DNA of 64,000 bases from contig OZ199838.1 in NCBI GenBank assembly GCA_964304625.1, forward strand, positions 1,736,001 through 1,800,000, written 5' to 3'. This document shows positions 13,913 through 27,800 of the stretch, one piece after another (the first letter of the stretch is position 1; every line of letters begins with the position of its first letter). The notes beneath the pieces were generated by a model. The model was not told the origin of the DNA. It did not search any database and saw only the letters and a program-made list of their open reading frames with translations. The position numbers were made by a program, and so were the translations under genes. Source of the DNA: Kudoa neothunni (taxonomy: Eukaryota > Cnidaria).

Positions 13913-13978
13913 GGGGTTCTCCTGGACCCCAAAACTGCTTGGCGTATGTAGTCATTTTTGATATGCTTGGAGGGTTAA
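13913..13978. repeat. piggyBac-like terminal hairpin with TTAA
   Basis: GGGGTTCTCCTGGACCCC (13913-13930) folds on itself, and the run ends in GGAGGGTTAA with TTAA at 13975-13978. Read in reverse, TTAACCCTCC plus the hairpin resembles the left end at 15007. The element it terminates would lie to its left; its other end was not found. Confidence 0.45.
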
Positions 13979-15006
13979 TACTGAACTTCAAACGTAGGAA
14001 CCCGGCTCAAAACTAAAACAAACTCGACCTAATTTATATAATCAATCGGCAAAAAATATTTATTTAAAAAAAATAAATGAATTTCTGGTGAAACTAAAAC
14101 AAAACACAAGTATAACGACAAAATAACGATAATGCGGTTTCATGCAATTCATATTTGTTCTTTGGGAGTTAATCCCAGGTGTCGAACTTCCAATTAATTT
14201 AAATATTATGAATTCAATTATCGAACAAAAATGATCAACTTAAATGAAATATATTAATTTAATTAAAAGTACCGCATTCATTACTTAAAAAATGAGTTGT
14301 TCTTCCCAATATGATGATTAAGCAGACATGCGTCTCTTTTCAGACTAATTATAAAGTTTAGTAGGAAATGGCAATAAAAGATACTATGAGTCATGTAATT
14401 TATGTAAAACTATTAAAAATAGATATAACACGAAAATCTGAAGCTACATGTTAGTCGATGTCAAAAGAATCATAAAAATAGAATCACGAGGTACACGCAG
14501 CAATACATGCTTTGTTATTATCGAAAATATACGAATCTCTTGGAGTTTGTCGCGTGTTTTTTAATGACGGATGTTGCATCACGGACGAGGTTTTCATTTT
14601 TATGTTGACTTCTGAGTTGATGCTATAATAAATAGTGAACCAAAGAGTACTCATAATTATTATGATGTTAGTGGTTTCACTTACAAACAACAATATTTTA
14701 TGCTATTTATATGCATAATGATTTCGCCAAAGAATATCCATCGTCTTTTTGTCGTTATGTTGGCGTGTGTATTATTAAAATGTTAAGTTGGAAGTTGTAG
14801 TCCGGATTTCCTATGTACTAATGTAATTTTCGAGAGTTTGCTGAGCAGTAGGTTTAAGTTCTGACGCTCCTTAGAGTGTTGTTGCCACTGATTTTTGCTC
14901 TGTAGACGAATGCGCTTTCTATCTCTTGTTTAATGACAAGCGTTGATAACTTTTTATGTAGTTTTTGACTAATATTTCTTGTTCCTTAAGAAGAATAAGT
15001 TCTTGA
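13979..15006. other. Non-genic spacer between transposon ends
   Basis: No supported gene. The open frame at 14484-14693 on the minus strand has no recognisable motif. Confidence 0.45.
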
Positions 15007-15956
15007 TTAACCATCTAGCGACGTGAAAACAACTCACCTCTAATGTCGTTGGGGTGGACTTGACCCCAGATTTTTATGGATCATTTTATTCGTAAAATTA
15101 ATATAAAGTAATATGTAAAGTTTTAAAAAATTCTTACGAACAGATTTCCAGGAAAAATACAGAATATTGACACCATTAAGCCCATTTTAATCCTATCGGA
15201 TGATTTCGCGCATTGTTCGAAAACTTCTATAAACGCGGCCAGCGGATGAAATGTGTATTTTTGGTAAAGATGAGTAGATGACTAAATAAAAAATAATATA
15301 TAATCAAATTAATTCTTTATTTTGAGCAATCCAAACAGACTTTTGATGAGTGATCTTTGCAATAATATCGTTGGCATATTTCGCAATATTAAGTTGTTTT
15401 ATATCGTTTTTTCGAGGACATAATTGGCACCTAGATTGTGATTTCGAATTTGAAGGAAAATTATGTTTATTTGGATTGGATCTAAAAGTCCTTTTGACTA
15501 CTTTTTCAATTTTAGTATTTCAACTAAGAAGTGGCCCCAACAATAATTCTGCCATTTCTTTTAAAAAACGTTTCATTCTGGGGAGTTTTCTTTGAAAATA
15601 TTTTTCTCACGGAAGAGGAATATGGTCTTATGCAACACCCCTGTTCCTTGATTGAAACACACATGGAGGCAAATCCCTCTTATTGCTCCTTATAATTCCA
15701 AGATAAATAAAGCGTTTTTGCAGCAACTTTGATGCCAGTGATAGCGATGAAAAAAAATTATCAGCAGCAATGTTCTTCCCAGAATTGTACAATGGAGACG
15801 CAAGTGAGAGAACAATACTTTCGCCAACTCCAACACTTCTAATAGCGTTTTCGCCATTTTCCCGAGATAAACAGAAATATTTAGGACATAATTTCTCAAC
15901 GGGATCGGCCATGAGAAAAAATTCAATCAAATATTTCGCCTTTTTTAGGCATATAC
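15007..15956 (-). mobile_element. piggyBac-type element, C-terminal half, decayed
   Basis: TTAA at 15007-15010 is followed by CCATCTAGCGACGTG and a G-rich hairpin (15051-15067), a piggyBac-style end. The minus strand then encodes the C-terminal part of a transposase. It has the ADNFFSSL block containing the last catalytic Asp, the IRSNKRDLP block, and further on a CQLC zinc-binding start near 15450. The reading frame is broken between these parts. The N-terminal half is missing because the coding sequence stops where the Tigger element begins at 15957. No matching right end was found, so the copy is incomplete. Confidence 0.7.
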
Positions 15957-17650
15957 AGTAATGTCTCGATATTGCGTAACAATTTGGGCCCTCGAAAAAT
16001 TTCCGCAATATCGAATCATCTATTTTATTGGTTTATGTTCTATTACTAATAATTTCATGTACAGCATCCACAACTGGACGCAGAGAAAACAACGCTTTAG
16101 GATTATCGATGATAAACGCTTTTCTTAATGTATTAATTGCACTTTTTATTGAGATGTTGTGACAAATTTATCTTTTTGTTCAAAATCAGGATCTTCACTA
16201 CACACAGTGACTTTAACTCATCATCGTCATTCTCATTCTCATCCTCACCCTCACCTAGATGTAAGATTTCATTTTCTTCCGGCAGAATTATATCATCAAC
16301 ATTGTTATCTATAAATATAATTTTTAAAATTCTTCTGTTATGTTACCTTATAATGTTATTTCATCCACGCATTCCATTAAAATTTTCTCATCTTAATTTT
16401 TCAATAAAAATAAAAGAAATAATCGATAATATACTTTTGAAAATAGGGCGATTTATTAAAACAATTACCAATAATTGAAACCGTAACCATTTCCCAAGCC
16501 AATTTTATAGTATTTAAACAATCGAACACAGTATATTTAAATCTATCTGGGCAATCCTATTCAAATATAATATCTTTGCATGGTAGTTTTATATAATTTG
16601 ATTTTAAACTATGAATTATTCCCAGATCCATAGGTTGCACCACACTGGTTGTGTTTTTCGGTGGAAATAGGAGCTCGATGTTTCCCAAATTATCGATCGA
16701 TTTTGGACGAGATGGGCATTGATCCAATAAAATTAAAGCCTTTCTGTTTTCGTTAATGAAATTATGGTTCATCTCTTTCAAGATCTGAAAAAATAGCTGA
16801 GGACATCCAGCCATTCGCTTGCGAATGATATTCAACTGGAAACTCTTTAATTCCCCTAAAACGGGGAGGTTTATTAAATTTTCCTATTGCATGTAATGGA
16901 AATTTTTCTCCTGTTATTGGAGCAGTGATCAAAACCATAAAACGATTTTTAGATTGTTTTACACCCTTTACATTTTGTTCATTTATAGTAATGTATGTAC
17001 GTTGTATCAACTGTTCATAATAAAGACCTGTCTCATTCAAACTTAGTATGTTTTTTGGGTGGTACCTGGATAAAATCTCGGACTACTTGCCTATCCATTC
17101 ATAAATACATTTAAAGTCAGCACTTTCAGTTTCTCCGTGTAATTTAGAACTTTTCAGAACACAACGCATCCTGATATTATTAAACCATCCCCTGATTCCA
17201 TTAAAATTGTTGATTTCAATATCTTTGGCGATAATAGAAGCTTTTTCGATAATTATTAACCCAGATAATAGTTTATTTTTATCTCGCATTGAAACTATCC
17301 TGTTGTAAAGGTTGTTTTCAAGATCTTCATATTTTCCGGGTTTAAATATTTTTCTAGATATCGCAATACTTGAATTTGTAATTTCATTTTGTTTTGCCAA
17401 GATTCTATCAAGAGTAGAATGGCCTATTTTAAATTACCGAAAAATATTAGAATTAGAATCATTTGGCAAACCTAAATGTTTGACAGTCATAGCTTTAGCA
17501 TCATCTATAGACTTAAGAGAGTTATAATAATCAATTATTTTAATTTTATCCAATATAGTTCCTTGAGGTCTTAACGTGTTTATGATACTGCAACCAGTGG
17601 ATTAAAGGATTATTTTTATTTCTTCCATTCGTTTTACGCGTTATACTGCG
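15957..17650 (-). mobile_element. Tigger/pogo DNA transposon inserted in piggyBac
   Basis: A pogo-type end (TA then CAGTAATGTCTCGATATTG) starts at 15957 inside the piggyBac coding sequence. The minus strand encodes a decayed transposase. Near 17570-17400 is a psq-type HTH segment (LKSIDDAKAMTVKHLGLP). At 17400-17083 is a CENP-B-type DNA-binding segment (GWFNNIRMR). At 17040-16557 is the DDE core with LILLDQCPSRP and the tail motif NTTSVVQPMDLGIIHSLK. Two or three frame breaks or stops interrupt it. The right terminus is not clear; 17650 is where coding similarity and any end-like sequence run out. Confidence 0.7.
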
Positions 17651-18019
17651 AATAATAGAAAAGATCACAAACACCAAAACAATATATTTTTCATATACGT
17701 TGAATACACCAGTTTGCGATAGTAGTTAATAAATTGTGAATTGGTGATATTACCACTTCAAATGATTTTATACTATTATTTTTATCGAATTAAAAGTTTG
17801 GAGGTGTTAATAAGTTTTTAAATTACGCTCAAAACATCTATTTAATAAATGTTCTATCGAAATTCGCGTGAGTTACTAACTAATTAAATGCACTGGTATA
17901 GCGGAAAACACATAGATTCTTTCACAGTCGATCTTATTCATATTTCGAAATGAAAATATCTCGATGACTTTATTAAATAATTAAATTAGAGATACATTAT
18001 ATTTAAAAAATTAGAGTTC
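17651..18019. other. Spacer, nothing recognised
   Basis: AT-rich sequence between the Tigger and MULE remnants. I see no missing piggyBac N-terminal half and no gene. Confidence 0.4.
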
Positions 18020-19680
18020 TGGATTTACATACAGAGTGGACGAGAGTGACCAACTAAATAATGATATCACACAGGATGAAAACAAAACGTTAATTTACAG
18101 ATATATTAAATATATTTGTCCCCTCGGAGATATAAACTGTAAAAGTAAATATTTACAAGATTTCCAATCATTATTGATGAAGGGTTATCTAGCATTCATT
18201 GTCATATCTTTTCGGGATGAATGACTTGGAGCACTTAAGTATCACATCACCCATAATCATCCTCAATATGATGTAAGTTATTACAAACACATTTAAAATG
18301 TCTCTAATGAACTAAGACGAACTTTGTCACAATGTCTTATTTGGGATGCAGGCAATAAGCTAATGAAAGAAACTCTTGGATCCGATCTCAATATTCCGTT
18401 TAGTTAATAAAAATACGAAATTTAAAGCATGGTACAAAGAAGGAATCCCAGCCCAGCCCAGCCCAGGATTCGTTTGGTATGGATATTCTTACTACAAAGT
18501 ACAATGGTAAATTATTACTTGATGGCTATAATTAATGAAAATACATACGAATTAAACGTTTTATATTTCAGTACCCAAAATATGAAAAAGTTATTTGTTG
18601 GTTATAGTGAAGTTTTACATATTGATGCCACTTACAAGGTTAATAAAACGAGATACCCATTATCCCATTTCACTATCGTTGATTCTAACAGACGTACACG
18701 TCCTGTTTTTTTCGCATTTGTAAAAAACGAATTCCAAGATTCCACTGATACAGTTATGTCTTCGTTTTGTAGACTAATGAATGAAGTGACCATCACAGAA
18801 GTAGTTTTTGTTGATAAGGATTCCACAGAAATGAACTCGATAGAGAAATTCCTACCTAATGCTAGAATATTATTGTGTTCCTATCACGTTGAAAATTCTA
18901 TGATGAGAAAAATAAAACTTCTTTCAAAAAAGATCACTTATTGCAAAACTTGGGGCGAATTTCTTTGTTACGTACAAGAAATCAAGGAAATAAGTGATCC
19001 TTATTTCTCTTCTCGTACCTGGTTAAATGTTGGTTGAAAAATCCGGAGAAGTGTGCCCCAATGCTTGTGCAAAAGCGCATTAACCTTTGGTTCGAATACA
19101 AAAAATAGAGTCGAGCAGGCTCACGGTAAACTAAACAGTTTCTTATCAAAATCTTCTTCGTTGCGGTACAAATTGAGAAGATTCTGCGGTAAGTACGCAT
19201 ATCGGAAAGCGAATTTACCATCAAACAAAAACGACTATCTATGCAAACTATAAAAATATCAGGTGACCCAGTGTGTAATAAACTTTTAAATTGTTGCTCA
19301 CCATACGGTATGGAATAAATTATAAATCTGGGTAGTTTATCACAATGTGAGAACTTGAATCCAATTATTTTGTCCATCTGTTGTCTAACTCTGCTATGGT
19401 TACTAAAACTAGCGGATCATTGATTTGTGACTGTCCCGTTTTCCATCAACACAAACTACCGTGTGCCCATCTATTAAATATGATCAAAATACATATTATA
19501 AAATTTGATTCACTTATTATTCCACGATAGGCCCATACAAATTTGCCTCCCCAAACATCGTTGGACTCCTTTTCAAAACGAGACACTGATACAGTGAAAG
19601 TTACTTCATCTGATTCAATTATGAATGCTGAATAGCTGAATGAAACGATTCCTGCTTGCGAAGAATGTGAGACAAACGAA
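18020..19680 (+). mobile_element. MULE transposase with SWIM zinc finger (ZSWIM1/3-like), decayed
   Basis: In order on the plus strand: an N-terminal block with a His-rich knuckle (KYHITHNHPQYD, near 18240); the MULE core at 18429-19037 with VLHIDATYKVN (first catalytic Asp), VVFVDKDSTEM (second Asp) and LLCSYHVENSM (the conserved C..H); then TKNRVEQAHGKLNSF near 19110-19150 (catalytic Glu); finally CDCPVFHQHKLPCAHLL near 19420-19480, a SWIM finger of CxC...CxH form. Several stops and shifts separate these blocks, so the copy is inactive. Terminal repeats were not found. All catalytic residues remain visible, suggesting moderate age. Confidence 0.8.
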
Positions 19681-21816
19681 AAAATAACTTTAAAAATAAC
19701 AAAGAACTGACGGACAAACTGTTACATACATTAAATGCACTTGGGGGTAATGAGTATTCCAGTTTATTCAAAGAAATTACCTCATTATTGCAAAAATATG
19801 AAGTAAACAGAATGTATTTTTATTAAAATGCCGCTGACAACGTTGGAAGATGGTCTCATTTTATCGCTAATGAAGTTAAAACCAAAGGTAGATCCAACGA
19901 AAGAACAAATTACATGAAATTTAGAAAATAATTTTATTAATGATTAATTACGCATGAAAAAATATGTTGATTTGGTATTAATGATTTTTGTTTTATAATT
20001 CGCAGAATGAAAGAAATAAAAATAATCCTTTAATCCTCTCGCGCATACTCCAAATATTGTGGCGGGAGACACTATCAATATTTACACAAATCTACTAATG
20101 ATGGTTTTATTTATACCCAATAATTTCATCTCTATTATTATAAAACTAATTTTATTGAGAGAAATATTCTATGAAACTTTCAATAAGATTATAAAAATAA
20201 TTACGAAAATAAATTGTATAGATAATCCCACGAACAAAAATTAATTGTTTGAGTTTATAATGCTATATTATAATGAATTCCAATACACAGATTAAAATAA
20301 TTAAATAAATACGCAATTTAAATTAATAAATTTCATATTAACGATAAGATTTAAGGATATCCCCTTAGCATATGTTAATTATACCCGCATTGCGCAGAGC
20401 ATAACGCAGTAATGTAGTTCTCGTATTATAAAGTTTTCCGGCGCATTCAATGATGTCATTGCATATAAATATCCAAAAATATTTTATTGTTCGATCCAAG
20501 TGCAAAAATCTATATAGAACAAATATGCAATACTTGTATTATTTCTGTAAAAATTTAAAGCAGATTTCTTCAAGAAATCTTCTAAAAAATACCAAAAATT
20601 AAATAATTTTAACAATAATTTCATTCGTCGTTACTAAACTCAACTAAGGCATGATTAACAACGTTACGAGAAATTTTAACGATCCACGCATGCCAACTAG
20701 CTCTAATATATTTAAGCCACAAATATTCTTATTCTTTACGAAGAATACATTGGATGAAGAGTGATATCGTTATAACCGAATATATTGTATCATTAACTTT
20801 TACAATAAAGACGTAATAATTAAATATACGAAGAGAACTCTCGCTCAAGTATTATTCTCATCCTGAAGGCGCATAACTTTAATTTAAATGAGAGTTATCT
20901 CTTAAAAACTCCCTCCAATACACTAGAAAACATCTACTATACGTAAATGACACAGTAGGAATTAGCAGCATTAGTTGTTAGAAAAAATCACACAACACCA
21001 CAAAGATATTGAAGCGGGGTGGATTTGAAGATGCCTGTTGATCCGCCATACTCGATAGTAGCATTAATGTGAAGGTTATCAACAATTAGGGGTGTTGTAT
21101 TGAAATATAGCGAGCTTCAAATTAATAGTCATTTCAAAAGATCTCACAATTAGGAAAATCCGCATAAGAATGAAACTAATATGTTTCAAAGGAGGACCAC
21201 TAAAATTTTGAAAGGTTTCATTGAATCAAACTAAAATTGATGAGAAACGAGGATACATGGCAGGTTTAAATAGTTATCAATGATAAGATTGTTTACTAAG
21301 CCATATTTATAAAATAAAACTTAAAGTCTTAGACTCATTAAAATCCTTAAAAATGGAAAAATGCGCTCAAATTGTTGTGTTATATCTCGTTAACGGCGCA
21401 ACCAAAGCCAGCGTGATATTTACCAAATCCCACAATAAACAATAATGTCTAAATGGTAAACTGGTATTATAAATGGAAAACGGTATAGTGTTGTTAAAAA
21501 TAAATAAAAATTGTTAACACAGTCCAATACAAATAAAACGGTCAAATTGTGTGTGAGTTGACACAACGTGAATAAAATGATAGGATTAAGTGTTAAAAAT
21601 TTCGATTATTATCGAGTCCGGCGTTTCACGATTGATGAATCGACTTATTGTCGCCAAACAGAGTCGTATTATGAAAGATATCTCTAATGCACTTACTAGT
21701 CAAGTATCAAAATTTCACAATTTATTAATTTTGTGGGGTGTGGTTGAGTTAGAATGTTATAAATTGGTTAGGGTAAATCGTATGACACGTCGAAAAGTAG
21801 TGGGACATTGTCCTCA
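19681..21816. other. Intergenic, upstream of the DEAD-box gene
   Basis: AT-rich. Weak continuation of the MULE C-terminus may reach about 19900. Beyond that no gene, RNA or clear repeat is supported. Open frames at 20059-20244 and 21590-21838 have no family resemblance. The DDX3 promoter must lie at the right-hand end. Confidence 0.45.
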
Positions 21817-24800
21817 ATGTCTACATCATTTAACGTGAATTCTTCTCGTCGAAAATCCTCAGGTATGTGTTTGAATCTTTTCTGTGGATTCGGACTATAT
21901 GATGGACTTACCCAATTAGGTTATAGCAAGATCAGCGCAAATGTTACACCAAGTAGTCAATCCGAAAAAAATATCACCATCCAATCACGTTCTGGAAACA
22001 TTGATGCGCCAAATGATAACTATCGCCGTCAGCAACAATCATCCGGATACAAAAAGAACACATGCAACGATGACAACAGTGTATACAATTTGACTTTTTG
22101 TTGGTTGTCTGTCTCGCTAGGACTAATATCAATCTGTCGCGTTTAGTTTTGGAAAACAAGATCATCGATAACTGATGATAACAATGATTGGGGCTCATCG
22201 CCGTTGACTTTGAAAACCCCATTTCAATTCAAATCCACACAACAACAACAGCTGCAGCCGCAGCAGCAGCAGCAAAATCGAAGCTATGATATGCAACAAC
22301 AACGTCGTCTTCATTCAACATCGTCGCTTAATCAACGACCATTCACCTCGAAAGATCACAGTTTCTCAAACAACCGTGCATACAGCAAAAAGTCAGCTTC
22401 TAGCGATAATTGGTTTTCAGTTGCTGAACGTTCTTCCGAGTATGAAAGTCAAATCTTTCAAGAAGGCACCATGAAAAGTGGAATCAACTTTGACAAATAT
22501 GATGATATCCCCGCTACTGTTGAGGGTAAAAAGGTCGATATCAAACCGCAGTTGGACATCCAAGATGTGAACATGTCCAAGGTTTTCTGTGAGAATTTGG
22601 AGATTGCAGGCTACACCAAATTGACACCTATTCAGAAATATGCATTTCCATGTCTCACTGAAAAACATGATATATTGGGATGTGCTCAAACTGGTTAGTC
22701 TTAATTTGTTGTTTTCGTGTTTGTTGGGTTATGTGGCTGACCGATTCTAACTTATTTCTTCTGATTTAGGGTCTGGTAAAACTGTAGCGTTTGTTCTACC
22801 GATTCTTGATGCCATTTACAAGGAAGGTTATTATTCTCCGAAATCACCCTATTCTCCTAGAGTGGCAGTGTGTATGCCTAAGGCTTTGATACTCGCGCCA
22901 ACTCGTGAATTGGCCAATCAAATTCATGAAGTTGCCGTCAAAGTATAACAATCAGCCAGCCGACTATTTTATCTACTGATACATTTCGATTTAGTTCTCA
23001 TATCGAACTATGATAAAACCAGCCGTGGTTTATGGCGGTGTACCCATCAAATCACAATACATGGGATTGTATCAAAGCGGTCACATGCTTGTGGGAACCC
23101 CCGGTAGAGTGTTTGATATGTATCGACGTGGTTATCTCTCTTTTGAGAATTGCAAGTATTTCACTTTAGCTCACAATTACATTAGGATAAGTCGGCTTAA
23201 TTTTATTTACACACGATTGGGGTTAAATCGGACGTATTCGTTGGATTTCTATTTCGCTTTGAAATTTCATACTCATTATGCAGTAAAGCTGAACTTGAGC
23301 TTTCCTATTTGTTCACGCATGTTGCCTTCCTGTTGTGCATACTTTTCAAATTCATTTATTACTCCTTTTCGCGTGAGATAATTGATTTTTAAAAATGGAC
23401 TTGTTACGAGTTGTTGTACCGCTGAGTTTACATTCTCTACGATAGTGATTAAATGATTGGCGGGGGCTATTTTCGTGGTAAATTATAATCCTAATCTAGG
23501 CGTGTACGTCGGCACAATGAGTTTTTTAATCCCAGCTACTCTTATTTGTTGAAGTGTATGCAGATTTTATTTTTTTGAATCCGATATATTTAATTATCTC
23601 CAACCTCTATGAATGAAGCGGTGTGACCGGAATATTTATAGTCATAATTAATAACACTTGAATATTAGTTACTATGAAAATAGCCATTTTCTAAATGATT
23701 GGTTTCTATCAGAACTCTGGTTCGGAATAATATTTCGGGCTGGGAGATAGTTTCATAATTTTTCTCTGTATTATTTACGTTGCATATTTTGTGTAAATTT
23801 TTCTTGAGTACAAACCTTATATTGGATTTTTGTATTATTGATTAATTGAAAATAAATCTATTCGCATAGTTAACCATTTAACGGACTTTGGGGTCTGTGG
23901 AGCGGAGCCCCAGGGTTTTTTGGCTTAATCTAATTAAAAAATTCGGTCGACAAAATATGTAGAATATCACATGTTACCGAGTAAATTAATCCGATCTGAT
24001 ACTACTTTACAGCCACGCGCAATGAATCTAAATTAGCACACATGGAAGAATATGAACCCAATATATTCAAGAATGGGATATTCAGACAAATAGGTTTTTA
24101 ATATCAATAGTTTTTAAAATTATTGAATAACAACCACAAGTGACGAAATAGCCCGAAAACCCCTATAAGATAAGCAATTGGACCAGGACTACAATCCATG
24201 GTATTCAATACTGAATTCCTTGAAGATGGTGGCTTAGTTATAAAATTATTCCGCTTTTGTTGTTTATATAATTCGTTGAAAACTGGGTCCCTGGCTTGTC
24301 TTTCGAACATTTGAATGCTTCAAATAGGGTTTCATCAAAATCGCCACTGAAAGATTGGAATTTGTCACTATAATAACCATAACGACTTTTCTTTATTATT
24401 GATTACAGCAATAAATAATAAAAAGGGCAAATATAGTAAATGGAGCACTTTATAATTCTTCCAAAATTTAATTTCCCGGATCATAATTTTATTACTATAA
24501 AATATACAGAGAATATTTTTAAATTAACTACTTATTCTGGTTTATAAGCAAATAACAGCAGCATTGCAATGCAGGTGTAACGACAGATTACGGAGCTTCG
24601 GACGAATCTTCTCGTACCGGATTATCAAGGATTAGTTTGAACAGCGATCAACGATTTTCTTGATATTGCGTTGGTAGAATTGCTTAATATTTCAACAGTC
24701 GAATTTCCACAATTTTTCAATTAGACCAAACCAAAAAATATATCAATATATACTTTACATAAATATAGAAGAATAGTCAGGATTACAGACTTGAACGTAT

Positions 24801-27800
24801 ATTAGAAAAAATTTTCTGGGCAATATAATGTGGTTCTGGAGTCCCACTAACCCCAAGTCCGTTACGTTAGAGGGTTTAAGTGTCGGCTATTTTTCTACTT
24901 AATCCGATTAAGTTCATTTGACTGTATGGTTTATACTGTGGGTCATCGATTTTACACACTTTTTTGTGCGTGCGCGTAATAATAATAATAATCCCTTTCT
25001 TGGAATTTAAAAGAAAAATTGGCGTCCATTTTATTGAAATAATACAAATGAATAGAAATATTACAATGGGCGAAGAGCTAAATGATATTTAGTTTCAATT
25101 TTTGAAAAAGTCAATCATTTCGGTTCATGCCATATTTTGACCTGCTATGACATGTACCCCTCAATTTCCGATCCTAACGATAATCGAAATCGATCTAAAC
25201 TTTTTTAAATTGACGAAAAGATATAATTATTTTTTCGGGGTATTTTATTATTTTCTACTTTACTTCTTATGTTTTTACCGTCGCTTGTGCTTATCGCTAA
25301 ATTTCTAATATTTCTGTGAATAATTCGATATTGATAAACAGAGTGTCCAGAAAAAATGTGCAAAATCGATGACCGATTGTAATTACTTATAAGTGTCTGT
25401 AATGTCAAGGAATGTGTAAATCAAAAAACCAATTAATAATTTAAATTATATTAATCAATTGTATTAATAAATTAAAGAAGATAATATTTTCGTTTTAATT
25501 TGTCCTTTGAATCTATATGAATTATATAGATTCGTAATGCATGATTATGTGGCAATTATCTATTATCTATTGTATTCAATTTCCTTTCTTTATTGAAATT
25601 TTTAATTATAATTTGTCATTTATTATATTAACGTTAAGTTAATTAATTAGTTATTCAACCAATCAATTATTAGTTAATTAATTAATGACTGCAGGTGATT
25701 CGGACAATTAAGTTAAGATTGTCCTTTCTTTTCTCAAGGGATCATTTAATTTTAATCCCAATACAACTGTTTATAGATGATTTACACAGCTTTCATAGGA
25801 TACGCTATATTTAATTAATTAATTAATTAATTATTTATTTATTTATTACTTTTCACTAGATCAACAGAGCCTAAAACAAATATAATCACAACTAGATGTG
25901 AGTACATTTTGTTGGCGAGAATAGCCACTTTATATCGAAACTGCGCGCGCACGGTAACATCATCTTTATTTATTTGTGGGGTTCAAATTTATGTAGGCGG
26001 TCGTTTTTCATTGCATGATTTCATTATGTATCTTGCACACTTGCCATACCTATACGATGCATTCCTTGTATTATCTTATTTGTACTCTCTTATGATGATG
26101 CGCTGAGAATATATTAGGCAATAATATAATAAATTAAGTGGGTATAAGAAATAAGAAAAATAATGCGATAAAACCGGGGTTAAATTGAGTTTCAATTCAT
26201 TACAATATTTCGACATCAACATGCAATCGGCGCGCGCATCAGAGTAAATGTCTAGTATCTATCCTACCTAAGTGAGATTACAAATTTCAATTATTTATCG
26301 AATGTTATTCTTTGATATAAGAATACCAAAGCAACTATTATATAATTTCATCATGTTCAATTATGTGCTTGCGATCTCCTATATGCAGTAGAGTTTATTA
26401 AAAACCATTATCCAGAAGTTTGATAACTAAAAAGGACATTCGTATCATCCCTTTGATAAATTATTAAATTTATATTAAGGTGGATAATAGACACAAACAA
26501 ATAATTTAATTATTGGGTTTTGTATTAATAAATCTTTAAATGAAACTGAAATCACATTAAAAACATGAAATAAACGGACTTAAATGTTTATAATTACAAA
26601 ACCTCGGATGGGATGTTAGGTAAATTTGTGATTGTATACTGACGCATGCACAATTATACAGTATTTCGTGTTTAAATACTGTATAATTTGCAAATGGATT
26701 ACTTCATTGCGGGTTATTTAGAGTAATTGATTTGAATTTTGATTGGAATATTTAATAAGCATATATTATTGAATATTTAAATTGTTGCTACTCATTTTTT
26801 CGAATAATTAACTAATTTTCATGGATTTCTCCATTTGATTCGCATTCCTAATTGAGATTATAATATTAAATGTCTATTAACCTTTAAAGATTGGTACTTT
26901 TCTTGTATTATTCATTAGTCGTATTAAAATATCTCAATGACACTCGAATATCTCTCAAAAACAATAACTACAGCAAGTCATCTGTAATTATCAATACATG
27001 CAACACATAAGTTATATCATATAACTTGAGTTAAGTTGGAAGTATACTTTATGCTTAGTGAGATTTTAAAATTATAGTCGCGCATACGTATAAACATTTT
27101 AAATTAAAATTTCACGGGCATCCACCAACAACCATTGTAAAAAGCGTTAGTCTTTAAAAAGTGTAGAATATCTGAAATAATTATTTTTATAACTGAGCAC
27201 TAATATTAATTTAGGGCGTTTTATAATGACCGGCAAAATTAATTCAAATAATACAATTTAGTTATATAATTTATTATTGAGGGTTGTTAAGTCAATCGAC
27301 ATCACACGACTTATTCTTATAACTTAATTTAAAATCAGATGCCAATGTGTGTGTCATATCTAAACGTATCTTTAGATATTTGGTGTTGGATGAAGCTGAT
27401 CGTATGCTTGATATGGGTTTCGAACCACAGATCAACGAAATACTCACCTCAACAAATATGCCCAAAAAAGCTGAACGTCTCAACTGTATGTTCAGTGCCA
27501 CCTTTGATAAAAGTGTTATGCGTCTTGTGGACAACTACATGAACAATCCATATGTGATGATAACTATTGGAAAGATAGGTGCCACCACCGATAATATAAC
27601 GCAGACTATTATGGAGGTTTCTCCTCACGACAAGTTCCCCAAATTGATTGAACAACTAAAAACCGATGATAAAGTGTTGGTTTTCACTGAAACCAAATTT
27701 GAAGCCGATCGGGTCGAAATGAGTCTCTACGAATCCAGATACAATGTGGTAGGTATCCATGGTGATCGTGACCAACAGGAAAGAGATATGGCACTGGCCC

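Noticed and set aside
21590-21838. Open frame just upstream of the DDX3 start
   Set aside because: It overlaps the DDX3 first exon in another frame and has no family resemblance.
23010-23381. Continuous frame running past the DDX3 exon into the intron
   Set aside because: The helicase homology stops at the GTATTT donor at 23156 and resumes in frame at 27376 with KYLVLDEAD. The tail beyond the donor is intron read-through.
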